Below, in pieces: positions 45,249 through 53,352 of a DNA stretch of 64,000 nucleotides. Within the stretch, counting starts at the first letter, position 1, and the number at the start of each line of letters is the position of its first letter. Under the pieces are notes generated by a model. The model ran no database searches. It saw only the letters and a program-made list of their open reading frames with translations, and had not been told where the DNA came from. A program made the translations under genes and the position numbers. The stretch is from JAJKIV01 sp036274195 (GTDB lineage: Bacteria > Gemmatimonadota > Gemmatimonadetes > Gemmatimonadales > Gemmatimonadaceae): assembly GCA_036274195.1 (NCBI GenBank), contig DASUGD010000271.1, positions 23,220 through 87,219 on the forward strand. The letters are read 5' to 3'.

Positions 45249-46211
45249 ATGTCCACGAGCACGCCGAGCACCGACATGCCGTACCGCGTTCTGGGCCACA
45301 CCGGCGAACGGGTCTCCGCCGTCGGCCTCGGCGGCTGGCATCTCGCGTTCCCGAAGCTCGACGAGCAGGCTGCCATACGAATCATCCGGACCGCGATCGA
45401 CCGCGGCATCACCTTCATGGACAACTCGTGGGACTACTGGGAGGGGGAAAGCGAACGGCGGATGGGTAAGGCGTTAGGCGACGGCTATCGCTCGCGCGTG
45501 TTCCTCATGACCAAGATCGACGGCCGGACGAAGCGTGAGGCCACGCGCCAGCTCGACGAATCGCTGCGCAGACTCCGAACCGACCGGATCGACCTCGTCC
45601 AGCATCACGAGGTCGTCCGATTCGAAGATCCGGACCGCATGTTCGACGAGGAGGGCGCGCAGGCCGCGCTCATCGAGGCGCGTGCCGCGGGCAAGCTCCG
45701 CTACATCGGCTTCACCGGGCACAAGGACCCGCACGTTCACCTCTACACGCTCGAAGTCGCGAGGAAGCACGGCTTCACGTTCGACACCGTGCAGATGCCG
45801 CTCAACGTGATGGACGCTCACTTCCGGAGCTTCGAGCGCATGGTACTTCCCGAGCTCGTGCGGCAGAACATCGGGGTGCTCGGCATGAAGGCGCTCGCCA
45901 ACGGGCGCATTCTCCAGTCGGGCACCGTGACCGCGGTCGAGTGCCTGCACTACGCGCTGCACCTGCCGACGTCGGTCGTCATCACGGGCTGTGAGAGCCT
46001 CGAGATCCTCGACCAGGCCTTCGAGGCGGTGCGCACGTTTCAGCCGATGAGCGACCGTGACGTGGCCGTGCTCCTTGCACGCACGGCCGACGCGGCGTCC
46101 AGCGGGGAGTTCGAGCTGTTCAAGACGAGCTCGATCTACGACGCCACGGCGGCGCACCCGGACTGGCTCGGTGAGGAGCCGCAGCGCTGGACAGCCACGC
46201 TGCCGGCCTAG
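45249..46211 (+). CDS. Aldo/keto reductase
   Basis: A 320-residue NADPH-dependent reductase with a (beta/alpha)8 barrel. It shows LGHTGERVSAVGLGGWHL, the catalytic region FMDNSWDYWEGESE (Asp and Tyr near 57-62), Lys in FLMTKID and His in VQHHEV, and the GFTGHKDP and VLGMKAL strands. The DNSWDY motif in place of the common DTA-x-YG marks an unusual subgroup seen in soil bacteria. GAGGAGG lies five nt before the ATG. It is 33 bp upstream of the PRPP synthetase gene. Confidence 0.93.
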   Translation: MSTSTPSTDMPYRVLGHTGERVSAVGLGGWHLAFPKLDEQAAIRIIRTAIDRGITFMDNSWDYWEGESERRMGKALGDGYRSRVFLMTKIDGRTKREATRQLDESLRRLRTDRIDLVQHHEVVRFEDPDRMFDEEGAQAALIEARAAGKLRYIGFTGHKDPHVHLYTLEVARKHGFTFDTVQMPLNVMDAHFRSFERMVLPELVRQNIGVLGMKALANGRILQSGTVTAVECLHYALHLPTSVVITGCESLEILDQAFEAVRTFQPMSDRDVAVLLARTADAASSGEFELFKTSSIYDATAAHPDWLGEEPQRWTATLPA

Positions 46212-46244
46212 ACGCGCCGGTGGGAGCGACGCTTCATTAGACGC

Positions 46245-47234
46245 ATGACCGCCACGACGACCTACCCGGTGCCCGAGGACGCGCGATCGACGTTAGGTAC
46301 GTCGAAGCCGTTCGTGGTCCTCGCCGGTACCGCGCATCCCCGGCTCGCGTCGGACATCGCGGTCCACCTCGGCGTCCCGCTTGGCGCGTGCCGTGTCGAG
46401 CGCTTTCCCGACGGCGAGGTCGCGGCCGAGCTGCAGCAGTCGGTCCGCGGGCACGACGTGTTCATCGTGCAGCCGATGGCCCCGCCGGTGAACGACCACC
46501 TCGTCGAGCTGCTGGTGGTTGCCGATGCCTGCCGGCGTGCCGACGCGGACCGGATCACGGCCATCGTCCCGTACTTTGCGTACGCACGAGCCGACAAGCG
46601 TTCGGGACGTCGTGTACCGGTCACCGCGCGCGCCGTCGCCGACATGATGCAGTCCATCGGTATCGACCACGTGGTGACGCTCGACGCGCACACGCCGCAG
46701 ATCGAGGGGTTCTTTCGCATCCCGATCGACAACCTGTCGATCCTCCCGATCATGTGCGGCGCACTCGAGTCGCGACTCACCGACGACGCGGTCATCGTGT
46801 CGCCGGACCTGGGCGGTGTGAAGCGCGCGACCGAGCTCGCCGAGAACCTGCGGCGGCCGGTCGCCATCTGCGTGAAGCGCCGGATGGACGGAGAGAGCGT
46901 CGAGGTGACGCAGGTGATCGGGGATGTTCGCGATCGTCCGTGCGTGATCGTCGACGACATGATCACCACGGGCGGCACCATCGTCGAAGCGGCTCGGGCG
47001 CTGCGGGCGAATGGCGCTCGGGAGGGACTGGTGGTCGTGGCCAGTCACGGCCTCCTCGTGGCCGGTGCGACCGAACGGCTGCGCACCGCGGGTGTGAGCG
47101 AAGTGCTCGTGTCGGACTCCATCCCGGGCGAGTCGGACGGCGCGCTTCCCGTGACCCGCGTGGGCATTGCGTCACTCCTGGCCGACGTCGTTCGCCGGTT
47201 GATGGCGGCGGGTTCCCTCCGAGATCTGTCCTGA
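46245..47234 (+). CDS. prs: Ribose-phosphate diphosphokinase (PRPP synthetase)
   Basis: A 329-residue enzyme close to canonical class I PRPP synthetase. Landmarks are VERFPDGEVAAELQQSVRG, the YFAYARADKRSGRRVPVTA catalytic region, VVTLDAHTPQIEGFF, SPDLGGVKRA, and the PRPP loop CVIVDDMITTGGTI (about 221-234). It makes PRPP for nucleotides, NAD and amino acids and is the likely housekeeping copy, in contrast to the diverged paralogue at 8969. The ~20-residue N-terminal extension is unusual. It sits between the aldo/keto reductase and the Kir-like channel on the plus strand. Confidence 0.95.
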   Translation: MTATTTYPVPEDARSTLGTSKPFVVLAGTAHPRLASDIAVHLGVPLGACRVERFPDGEVAAELQQSVRGHDVFIVQPMAPPVNDHLVELLVVADACRRADADRITAIVPYFAYARADKRSGRRVPVTARAVADMMQSIGIDHVVTLDAHTPQIEGFFRIPIDNLSILPIMCGALESRLTDDAVIVSPDLGGVKRATELAENLRRPVAICVKRRMDGESVEVTQVIGDVRDRPCVIVDDMITTGGTIVEAARALRANGAREGLVVVASHGLLVAGATERLRTAGVSEVLVSDSIPGESDGALPVTRVGIASLLADVVRRLMAAGSLRDLS

Positions 47235-47276
47235 CGAATCGTAGCGTGACACGCCCGTTCGATCCGTGAGCTCGCG

Positions 47277-48299
47277 ATGACCGACGACCGCGACCATCCC
47301 TCTCCCACTCCGTTGGAGCCACAGCGAGCCTACACCGACCTCGGCTTCGGCCGCGTCGTCGCGCAGCAGGTCCGCGGCCGCTTCCTCACGCGCGACGGTC
47401 AGCCGACGAGCCGGAAGTACGGGCTCGGCGCGCAGCGATTCGAGCGGTTCTACCTGCGCGCGCTTGCCGAGCCACCCGCGTCATTCTTCGCGTGGACGTT
47501 CGGCGCGCTGCTCCTGCTCAACGGTTTCTTCGCCCTGGCGTATCTCGCGCTGGGCGAGGACGCGCTGCAAGGCGGCGAGGTGCTCGGGATCTCCGACCCG
47601 TTTCTTCGCGAGCTGGCGTTCAGCGTCGGCATCTTCACGACGACCGGCGCCGGGCCCATGTACGCGGTCGGCTCGACGGCAAACTGGCTCGTCGTGTTCG
47701 AGTCGTTCTTCGGCCCGACGGTACTCGTGGCGGCCGCCGGGCTCGTGATCGCACGGTTGACTCGGCCGCGGATGCGGCTTCGCTTCAGCGAGTCGGCTGT
47801 CGTCGCGCCGTACGAGGGTGGCCGCGGACTCATGTTCCGCTTCGTGAACGCGCAGCCGGCGGAGCTCAGCGACGTGCAGGTGCGCGTGAGCCTCGTGCTC
47901 GTCGAGGAGATCAACGGCAATCGACAGCGCAACTTCTATCCGCTCGCGCTGGAGCGGACGTCGGTCGATCTGTTCACGCTCCACTTGACGGTGGTGCACC
48001 CGATCACGGCCGACAGCCCGCTGCGCGGCGCAACCCCCGAGTCGCTGCGCACGGCTCAGGCGGAGCTCCTGATCCTCATCAACGCGCACGAGGAGACCTT
48101 CTCGACGCGTGTGACGGCGCGCGCCTCCTACTTCTGGGACGAGATCCGGTGGGACGCGAAGTTCGCCAGCGTCTTTGCGACGTCGACCGACGGCGTGGTC
48201 GCGATCGACGTGGACCGCCTCGACCGACTGGACCGGCTCGAAGCCGGGACGACGAGCGTGCCGGCGGAAGCGGAGCTCACGAGCGTCGATAGCCGTTAG
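47277..48299 (+). CDS. Kir-like inward-rectifier ion channel with altered filter
   Basis: A 340-residue protein with the KirBac layout: a basic N terminus, slide helix, TM1 (ASFFAWTFGALLLLNGFFALAYLA), a pore region, TM2 (about 137-160) and a C-terminal Ig-like cytoplasmic domain (RMRLRFSESAVVAPYEGGRGLMFR onward). The filter, residues 121-126, is TTTGAG, followed by PM, where K+ channels have T-V/I-G-Y/F-G-D. Tyr and Asp are thus missing. K+ selectivity is doubtful; the protein may conduct another ion or act as a non-conducting sensor. Its stop codon TAG lies inside a CGTTAGGC motif. Confidence 0.75.
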   Translation: MTDDRDHPSPTPLEPQRAYTDLGFGRVVAQQVRGRFLTRDGQPTSRKYGLGAQRFERFYLRALAEPPASFFAWTFGALLLLNGFFALAYLALGEDALQGGEVLGISDPFLRELAFSVGIFTTTGAGPMYAVGSTANWLVVFESFFGPTVLVAAAGLVIARLTRPRMRLRFSESAVVAPYEGGRGLMFRFVNAQPAELSDVQVRVSLVLVEEINGNRQRNFYPLALERTSVDLFTLHLTVVHPITADSPLRGATPESLRTAQAELLILINAHEETFSTRVTARASYFWDEIRWDAKFASVFATSTDGVVAIDVDRLDRLDRLEAGTTSVPAEAELTSVDSR

Positions 48300-48326
48300 G
48301 CACCGGCTGCCGCCTGGAGCCTAACG
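48294..48326. terminator. Inverted pair of the CGTTAGGC motif between convergent genes
   Basis: CGTTAGGC at 48294-48301 pairs perfectly with GCCTAACG at 48319-48326; the stem grows by two more pairs after one mismatch, around a loop of about 11 nt. It starts inside the stop codon of the channel gene and lies just before the end of the convergent antiporter gene (48342), where a bidirectional terminator is expected. There is no long T-run. Inverted pairs of uptake sequences serve as terminators in Neisseria and Haemophilus. Confidence 0.55.
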
Positions 48327-48341
48327 TCCAACGGCTGACGA

Positions 48342-49916
48342 CTATCGGTCGTCTCCCGCGCCGACGCGCACCGACTCCAGGTCGAGCTCCTGCTCGAGCT
48401 GCGCCAGCACCTCGTCGGAGATCGCACCCTCGTTCCGCAGGCGCACGAGCATTCGCCGCTCGGCACGCAGCATCTCCGCGCGGAGCCGGCGCCGCCCCTC
48501 GGGCTCGCCCGCGTGGTGCTCCAGCAGCCGCACGTGGTCCCGCAGCTCGGTGCGAAGCCACTCCACGTCGCGCGGATCCGCCCAGGTCTCGCGCGCCAGG
48601 TCATCGAGAGCCTCCGCTCCGCGTCGCACCGCCTCCAACCGGGCGACCCGGGCCTCCGCGTGGTGCGTGGTCTCGGTCGGGAACCTCAGGTGCCGGATGA
48701 GCGGCGCAAGCGTCAGCCCCTGCACCACGAGCGTCATGATGATCACGCACATCGCGATCACGATGATCGCGTCCCGATACGGGAACGGCGCGCCACCAGC
48801 CACCGCGACGGGCAACGCGAGCGCAGTCGCGAGCGACACGATCCCGCGCATGCTCGTCCACGCCACGAGCGCGACCATCTTTCGCGTCGGCGGCGTTTCG
48901 TCGCGCCGCACCCGGGCGCTCAGGGCGAACGGCGCGTACGCCGCGATCGGCACCCAGAAGAGCCGGACAGCGATCACCACCACGCCGACCAGAACACCCG
49001 CACGCAGGAGTGAAACCGCCATGTCCCGCGGCACGTCGGCAAGCAGCGACCGGAACTGCACGCCGAGCAGCAGGAAGATCGCCGCGTTGAGAACGAAGAT
49101 GACGAGGTCCCACACCGAGCGGCTCTGGATCCTCGCGAGCGGCGTCACCACACTCGAGAAATGGCGGCGCAGGTACACGCCGCCAGCCACGCAGGCGAGC
49201 ACGGAAGAAACGTGGAGTGTCTCGCCAGTCAGCCACGCCACGTACGGGGCGGTGAGTGTGAGCACGATCGCGGCCATCGTGTCCTTCGACCATCGCAGCA
49301 GCCGGACAACGAGCCACGCGACGAGCACGCCGACCCCGACACCGACGCCCGAATCCACGAAAAACCGAACGATCGACTCGCCCCAGCTGAACGTACCGAT
49401 CACCGCCGCTGCAATCGCGGAGCGGTAGAGGATGAGCGCCGAGGCGTCGTTCACGAGGCTTTCGCCCTCGAGCACGACGATCACGCGTCGCGGCACTGGC
49501 AGCCGGGATATGATGGCGGATGCGGCGACGGCGTCGGGCGGTGACACGATGGCGCCGAGGGCGATGGCGACCGGCCACGTCATCCCCGGGAACAGCGCGC
49601 GCGCCGCGATTGCGACCGTGACCGACGTCACGAGCACGAGTCCTATCGCCAGGAACCCGATGGGGCGACGGTAGCGATTGAAGTCTCGTAGCGAAGTGAA
49701 GAACGCGGCGGCCCAGAGGATCGGCGGCAGGAATACGAAGAAGACGACGTCAGGCTCGAGCGGCGGAATGGCCATGCCGGGAAGGAGCCCGATGAGGAAG
49801 CCCGCGGCGACCTGGAGGATGGGCGTCGGGACCGGAAGGTGCCGCGCGATCGCGGTCACCGCGACGACGACTCCAGCGAACGCGATCGCGAGAACGATCG
49901 GCGGCAACTGCCTCAC
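48342..49916 (-). CDS. Na+/H+ antiporter, CPA1 family
   Basis: A 524-residue antiporter with about twelve helices and a ~90-residue cytoplasmic tail. The helix-5 motif AIVSPPDAVAASAII carries the ND-like PDA catalytic Asp; VVLEGESLVNDASALILY (about 165-182) is the other CPA1 signature, followed by AWTSMRGIVSLATALALP. It exchanges Na+ (or K+) for protons and sets cytoplasmic pH. The GTG start lies at 49914-49916. The tail is charged and helical and may regulate the pump. It converges with the channel gene at the motif hairpin. Confidence 0.93.
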   Translation of the reverse strand: MRQLPPIVLAIAFAGVVVAVTAIARHLPVPTPILQVAAGFLIGLLPGMAIPPLEPDVVFFVFLPPILWAAAFFTSLRDFNRYRRPIGFLAIGLVLVTSVTVAIAARALFPGMTWPVAIALGAIVSPPDAVAASAIISRLPVPRRVIVVLEGESLVNDASALILYRSAIAAAVIGTFSWGESIVRFFVDSGVGVGVGVLVAWLVVRLLRWSKDTMAAIVLTLTAPYVAWLTGETLHVSSVLACVAGGVYLRRHFSSVVTPLARIQSRSVWDLVIFVLNAAIFLLLGVQFRSLLADVPRDMAVSLLRAGVLVGVVVIAVRLFWVPIAAYAPFALSARVRRDETPPTRKMVALVAWTSMRGIVSLATALALPVAVAGGAPFPYRDAIIVIAMCVIIMTLVVQGLTLAPLIRHLRFPTETTHHAEARVARLEAVRRGAEALDDLARETWADPRDVEWLRTELRDHVRLLEHHAGEPEGRRRLRAEMLRAERRMLVRLRNEGAISDEVLAQLEQELDLESVRVGAGDDR

Positions 49917-50109
49917 GATCGCCGACGGTCGTTATGAACGTGACGGCTCACGCGAGAATAATGTCGCGGCGGAGAGCGACAGCAAGAACGCTCAGTGACG
50001 AGGCGCTTATCCCGTGAGAGTCCGCGTCGCACGAGGCGGACGCATGTCATCACCCACACGTTGGGCCGGCGTGTTCTGACGACGAGAATGCGCAAGTGCA
50101 GGAGGTCGC

Positions 50110-50842
50110 GTGCTCCGCGCGCACCGTTCGTCCCATACCGGGAGGTCGCATGCGCCGCTCGCGCCGGACGCCGTGTTTCTCGCGCCCGGCCCGGAGATCC
50201 TGCGCGGCCCCGACGCCGCTCGGGCGCTGCTCTCCGCGACGCCGACCAACGCGCTGTCGAAATGGTCGTGGACGGCCATTCGCGTGGACGTGTCGAGTGA
50301 CGGCACGGAAGGCTACACGATGGGGGTACACGGAGTTGACGCAACCCTCGGGCACCGTGTTGCCCGATCGCTACGTGGCCTACTGGGCGAAGCAGGCCGA
50401 TGGCACGTGGAAGGTCGAGGCGTACAAGCGCATCCCACGCGCCGCGGGCGCAGTGTCGCTCACGCCGCCCCCCGGTTTCGAGACGCCGGACACGAAGCAT
50501 CGCCGCTACTTCCCGAACACCGACGCGGAGTCGGAGGCGGGCGCCGTGGCCGCGACGGATCGGGCGTTCGGCGATCTCGCCGAGGTCGTGGGCAATGCGG
50601 AGGCATTCGCTCGTTATGCGGCGCCGACGGGTGCGCAATCGGGGAACTCGGAGAGCGTGGGGTGGGTGTTCGGGCCGGCCGCGATTGGTGAGACGCACGC
50701 GGGCGATCCGTTAGGCATCTTCTCCTGGACGCCCGAGATCGCGCACGCCGCCGCGAGCGGTGACCTGGCTTTTACCGTCGGCTGGGTGTTCAATGATGTC
50801 GGGGAGAAGCTCGGCAAGTATTTCTCGGTCTGGCAGAAGTAG
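50110..50842 (+). pseudogene. Tandem NTF2-like (DUF4440) protein, frameshifted at a G5 run
   Basis: Frame one from the GTG at 50110 (ribosome site AGGAGG, four nt upstream) reads the end of an NTF2-like domain: LAPDAVFLAPGPEILRGP to SSDGTEGYTMG. At the G5 run 50322-50326 the conserved reading continues in another frame: YTELTQPSGTVLPDRYVAYW, KQADGTWKVEAYKR, then a second NTF2-like domain DRAFGDLAEVVGN to KYFSVWQK. One G fewer would join them. The first domain also lacks its N-terminal helix and any signal. It may be a pseudogene, a sequencing error or slippage. Confidence 0.65.
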
Positions 50843-50958
50843 AATACCGGAGCGTGGCGCTACATCGTCGACTGATGGCGCGAGCGGTGTTCGCAGTGTC
50901 GATGTGGCGGCGTGTTTTGGATGCGGCGGGCCGATGACATCCGGGGTAGATTGGGGGC

Positions 50959-51513
50959 GTGTCCGCACACGCCCACGTCCCGCCGCTCATGACCGCCGAG
51001 GAGCTCCTACGCCTGAATCTCCCGAACAAGCGTACGGAGCTCGTGCGTGGCGTGCTCGTCATCCGAGAGCCGGCCGGCTATCAGCACGGTGACGTAGCGA
51101 TGCGGCTCGCTGCGGCAATCTTCACCTACGTCGAGGGACACGGTCTGGGCCGGGTATTCGCGGCCGAGACGGGGTTCACTCTCGCGCGGAACCCGGACAC
51201 AGTGCGCGCTCCGGACGTCGCATACGTGAGCTCAGCGCGACTCCCGGACCGGCCGCCTCGCGGCTTCGCCGAGCTCGCGCCGGACCTCGCGGTGGAGGTG
51301 TTGTCGCCAGATGATCGGCCGGGCGAGGTGCTCGCGAAGGTTGCCGACTGGTTGAATGCGGGAGCTCGCCTGGTATGGGTCGTCGATCCTGTCCGTGTGG
51401 CCGCGCGCGTGTATCGCGCCGACGGGAGCGAGTCCATCCTCGACGAGACAGGTGCGTTACGAGGCGAAGGTGTCCTGCCCGGGTTCGAGTACCCGCTCGG
51501 TGCGCTGACCTGA
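50959..51513 (+). CDS. Uma2 family endonuclease (DUF820)
   Basis: A 184-residue protein with the Uma2/PD-(D/E)xK fold: MTAEELLRLNLPNKRTELVRG (the early Glu), HGDVAMRLAAAIFTYVEGHG, DTVRAPDVAYVSSARLP with the catalytic Asp, and LAVEVLSPDDRPGEVLAKV with Glu-x-Lys-type residues near 115. The family is widespread in cyanobacteria and soil bacteria in many copies; its role is unknown. GTG start at 50959. It is followed by the 309-bp repeat element. Confidence 0.9.
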   Translation: MSAHAHVPPLMTAEELLRLNLPNKRTELVRGVLVIREPAGYQHGDVAMRLAAAIFTYVEGHGLGRVFAAETGFTLARNPDTVRAPDVAYVSSARLPDRPPRGFAELAPDLAVEVLSPDDRPGEVLAKVADWLNAGARLVWVVDPVRVAARVYRADGSESILDETGALRGEGVLPGFEYPLGALT

Positions 51514-51551
51514 ATGTGTAGGCACATGCGGCGGGTGGTCGACGCCTCGGC

Positions 51552-51860
51552 ATCGCGACCTGTAGGCTCGAAAAACAAGGAGACACGGAATACACAGACC
51601 GCCCGCTGACGCGGGCGGACGCCGATTGACGCAGCGTGCTCCCGGTGAGGACAAAGCTCCTCACGCAACGAGCCGGTTTTTTTCAGGGGGAACTGCCTCG
51701 GGCAGGCTCATAGCCGCCTGAGGCAGTTCCCCCTTTCAATATGGCCGTGGTGCGAGGAGCTATGGATGTGAGAGGAGCCAACTGTGGCAACCCGAGTCCG
51801 GCGCGAAGCGCCGGCCTGCGTGATCTGTGTCTCCTTGTTTGTAGTCGCCTGGGTCGCGAT
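51552..51860. repeat. 309-bp inverted-repeat element with nested hairpin
   Basis: The ends are ATCGCGACC (51552-51560) and GGTCGCGAT (51852-51860), and each arm continues with AACAAGGAGACAC in opposite orientation, giving imperfect terminal inverted repeats of about 45 bp. In the centre, GGGGGAACTGCCTC (51686-51699) pairs with GAGGCAGTTCCCCC (51720-51733), extended to 18 pairs with one mismatch, around a loop that can itself fold (GGC/GCC). A T7 run precedes the hairpin. No gene is visible in 51514-51945. It looks like a non-autonomous mobile element or a structured RNA locus. Confidence 0.65.
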
Positions 51861-51945
51861 TCGTATCGACGCTGGCCGGTCGGTATCGCGTTAGGGATGC
51901 CAGAGCGCTGCCACGTAGCCGTGCGCCGATGAGACCACCAGGTGG

Positions 51946-53352
51946 TCAGCACCCCCGCTTCGCCAACCACGTCAGCTCGTTCGCCCGATCGCCGAGCAGG
52001 GTGCGGTTCACCCATTCCACGCCCTGCGCGACCGAGTGATCCATGTTCCCCACCTCGTACCGCCACGCGCCGAAGCGGCCGCGCGAATAGATGCCCTGCT
52101 CCTCGAGCCACGGCTGCACCACGCCCAGCGCCTCATCGCGCTCCAGCGACGGCGTCGGATAGGTGTAGTCGCGCTCGATGAGAAACGCGTCCACGATCGA
52201 GTCTCGATCCGACTCGCTGATCATCCGCGTGTTGACCAGCCCCTGGATGGTGTCGTCGACGACGGTCGCACGATTCACCGGCTTGTGCACCGAGTGAGAG
52301 ATCTCCGCGAGAATCGAGTACTGGCTCGTCGCGTCGGGTACCACATCCGGCGAATAGTTGGAGAGATACGTCAGCCGGTAGAACGGGCAGTTGCCCTCCG
52401 GGAAGTACATCCAGCACTTGGACGACGGACACTCGTGCTGGATGCCGACGCCAACGATATAGGAACCGGAATGACGGAGCCGGGCCGCCTGCGTACGAAC
52501 GCAGTCCGGGACCTCGCCGGCGAGCGAGGTCACGAGGAGGTCGAGCGGCATGGTCGACAGCAGCACGTCGTACGGCTCCGTTCGCCCATCGCGCAGGCGG
52601 ACCTGCTTGCGCTCCACGTCCACGGACGCAACGCCTGAGCAGAGGCGCAGCTGATCCTCGACGTACGGACGCATCCGGCAGAACAGCTCCCCGGTGCCGC
52701 CGTACCTCGGATACTTGAATGTCGCGTTAGGCCCCCACGACACGTCCTGGCGATCGAGGATCACGTTGCCGAGCACGCGCTCGATCGGCGGAGTCGCCAC
52801 GCGCTCGCCGATCCACTCCTTGTTCATGAGGCGCGGCGGGTGCGCCCAGACCTTGAAGTTGTAGGGCATCATGAAGTGCTTCGCGATACCCCGACCGAAA
52901 ACCCCGAGAATGAGCTCCTCGAAGTTCTCGAAGCGCGACTTGTCGAGCGGCTGCTTCTGGGCCTCGATCAGCCCGAGCAGGCACTCCAGCACGACGTCCT
53001 TCGGCAGGAACTTGATGTTGTTCTGGAACGGGTACGGGAGAAACCGATCGAACATCCAGACCCAGGACTCCCGCAACAGCTCCTGGTACTCGTCACCCAT
53101 CAGCCGGTCGAACAGACGATCGAAGTACTGGTAGTGCGAGAACAGCACGTGGCCGCCGATGTCGTAGATGAACCCGTTCGGGCTCGTCTCCGACGAGGCC
53201 AGCCCACCCACTTTGTGGCGCGCCTCGAGCAGCACGAAGTTGGTGTAGCCGAGCTCCCGCAGCCGATAGCCGGCCGCGAGGCCGGTGGGACCGGCGCCAA
53301 TGATCACGATCCTGGGACCATCGGCGGTCGTACCGATCGTAGACGCCATCAT
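51946..53352 (-). CDS. FAD-dependent protoporphyrinogen-oxidase/UGM-like protein
   Basis: A 468-residue flavoprotein with the dinucleotide-binding start IVIIGAGPTGLAAGYRLREL, KVGGLASSETSPNGFIYDIGGHVLFSHYQYFD (Gly-rich FAD contact plus GGH), a long middle domain (NFKVWAHPPRLMNKEWIGER) and a C-terminal AWRYEVGNMDHSVAQGVEW. The layout resembles UDP-galactopyranose mutase and protoporphyrinogen oxidase relatives. With its sugar-enzyme neighbours, a sugar-nucleotide role is more likely than haem synthesis. The ATG overlaps the stop of the GH1-RmlD gene by 4 bp (ATGA). Confidence 0.85.
   Translation of the reverse strand: MMASTIGTTADGPRIVIIGAGPTGLAAGYRLRELGYTNFVLLEARHKVGGLASSETSPNGFIYDIGGHVLFSHYQYFDRLFDRLMGDEYQELLRESWVWMFDRFLPYPFQNNIKFLPKDVVLECLLGLIEAQKQPLDKSRFENFEELILGVFGRGIAKHFMMPYNFKVWAHPPRLMNKEWIGERVATPPIERVLGNVILDRQDVSWGPNATFKYPRYGGTGELFCRMRPYVEDQLRLCSGVASVDVERKQVRLRDGRTEPYDVLLSTMPLDLLVTSLAGEVPDCVRTQAARLRHSGSYIVGVGIQHECPSSKCWMYFPEGNCPFYRLTYLSNYSPDVVPDATSQYSILAEISHSVHKPVNRATVVDDTIQGLVNTRMISESDRDSIVDAFLIERDYTYPTPSLERDEALGVVQPWLEEQGIYSRGRFGAWRYEVGNMDHSVAQGVEWVNRTLLGDRANELTWLAKRGC

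Noticed and set aside
51946..53352. Haem-pathway protoporphyrinogen oxidase
   Set aside because: The FAD motifs alone would allow it, but the operon context is sugar metabolism and the GGH-containing N terminus is closer to UGM-like proteins.
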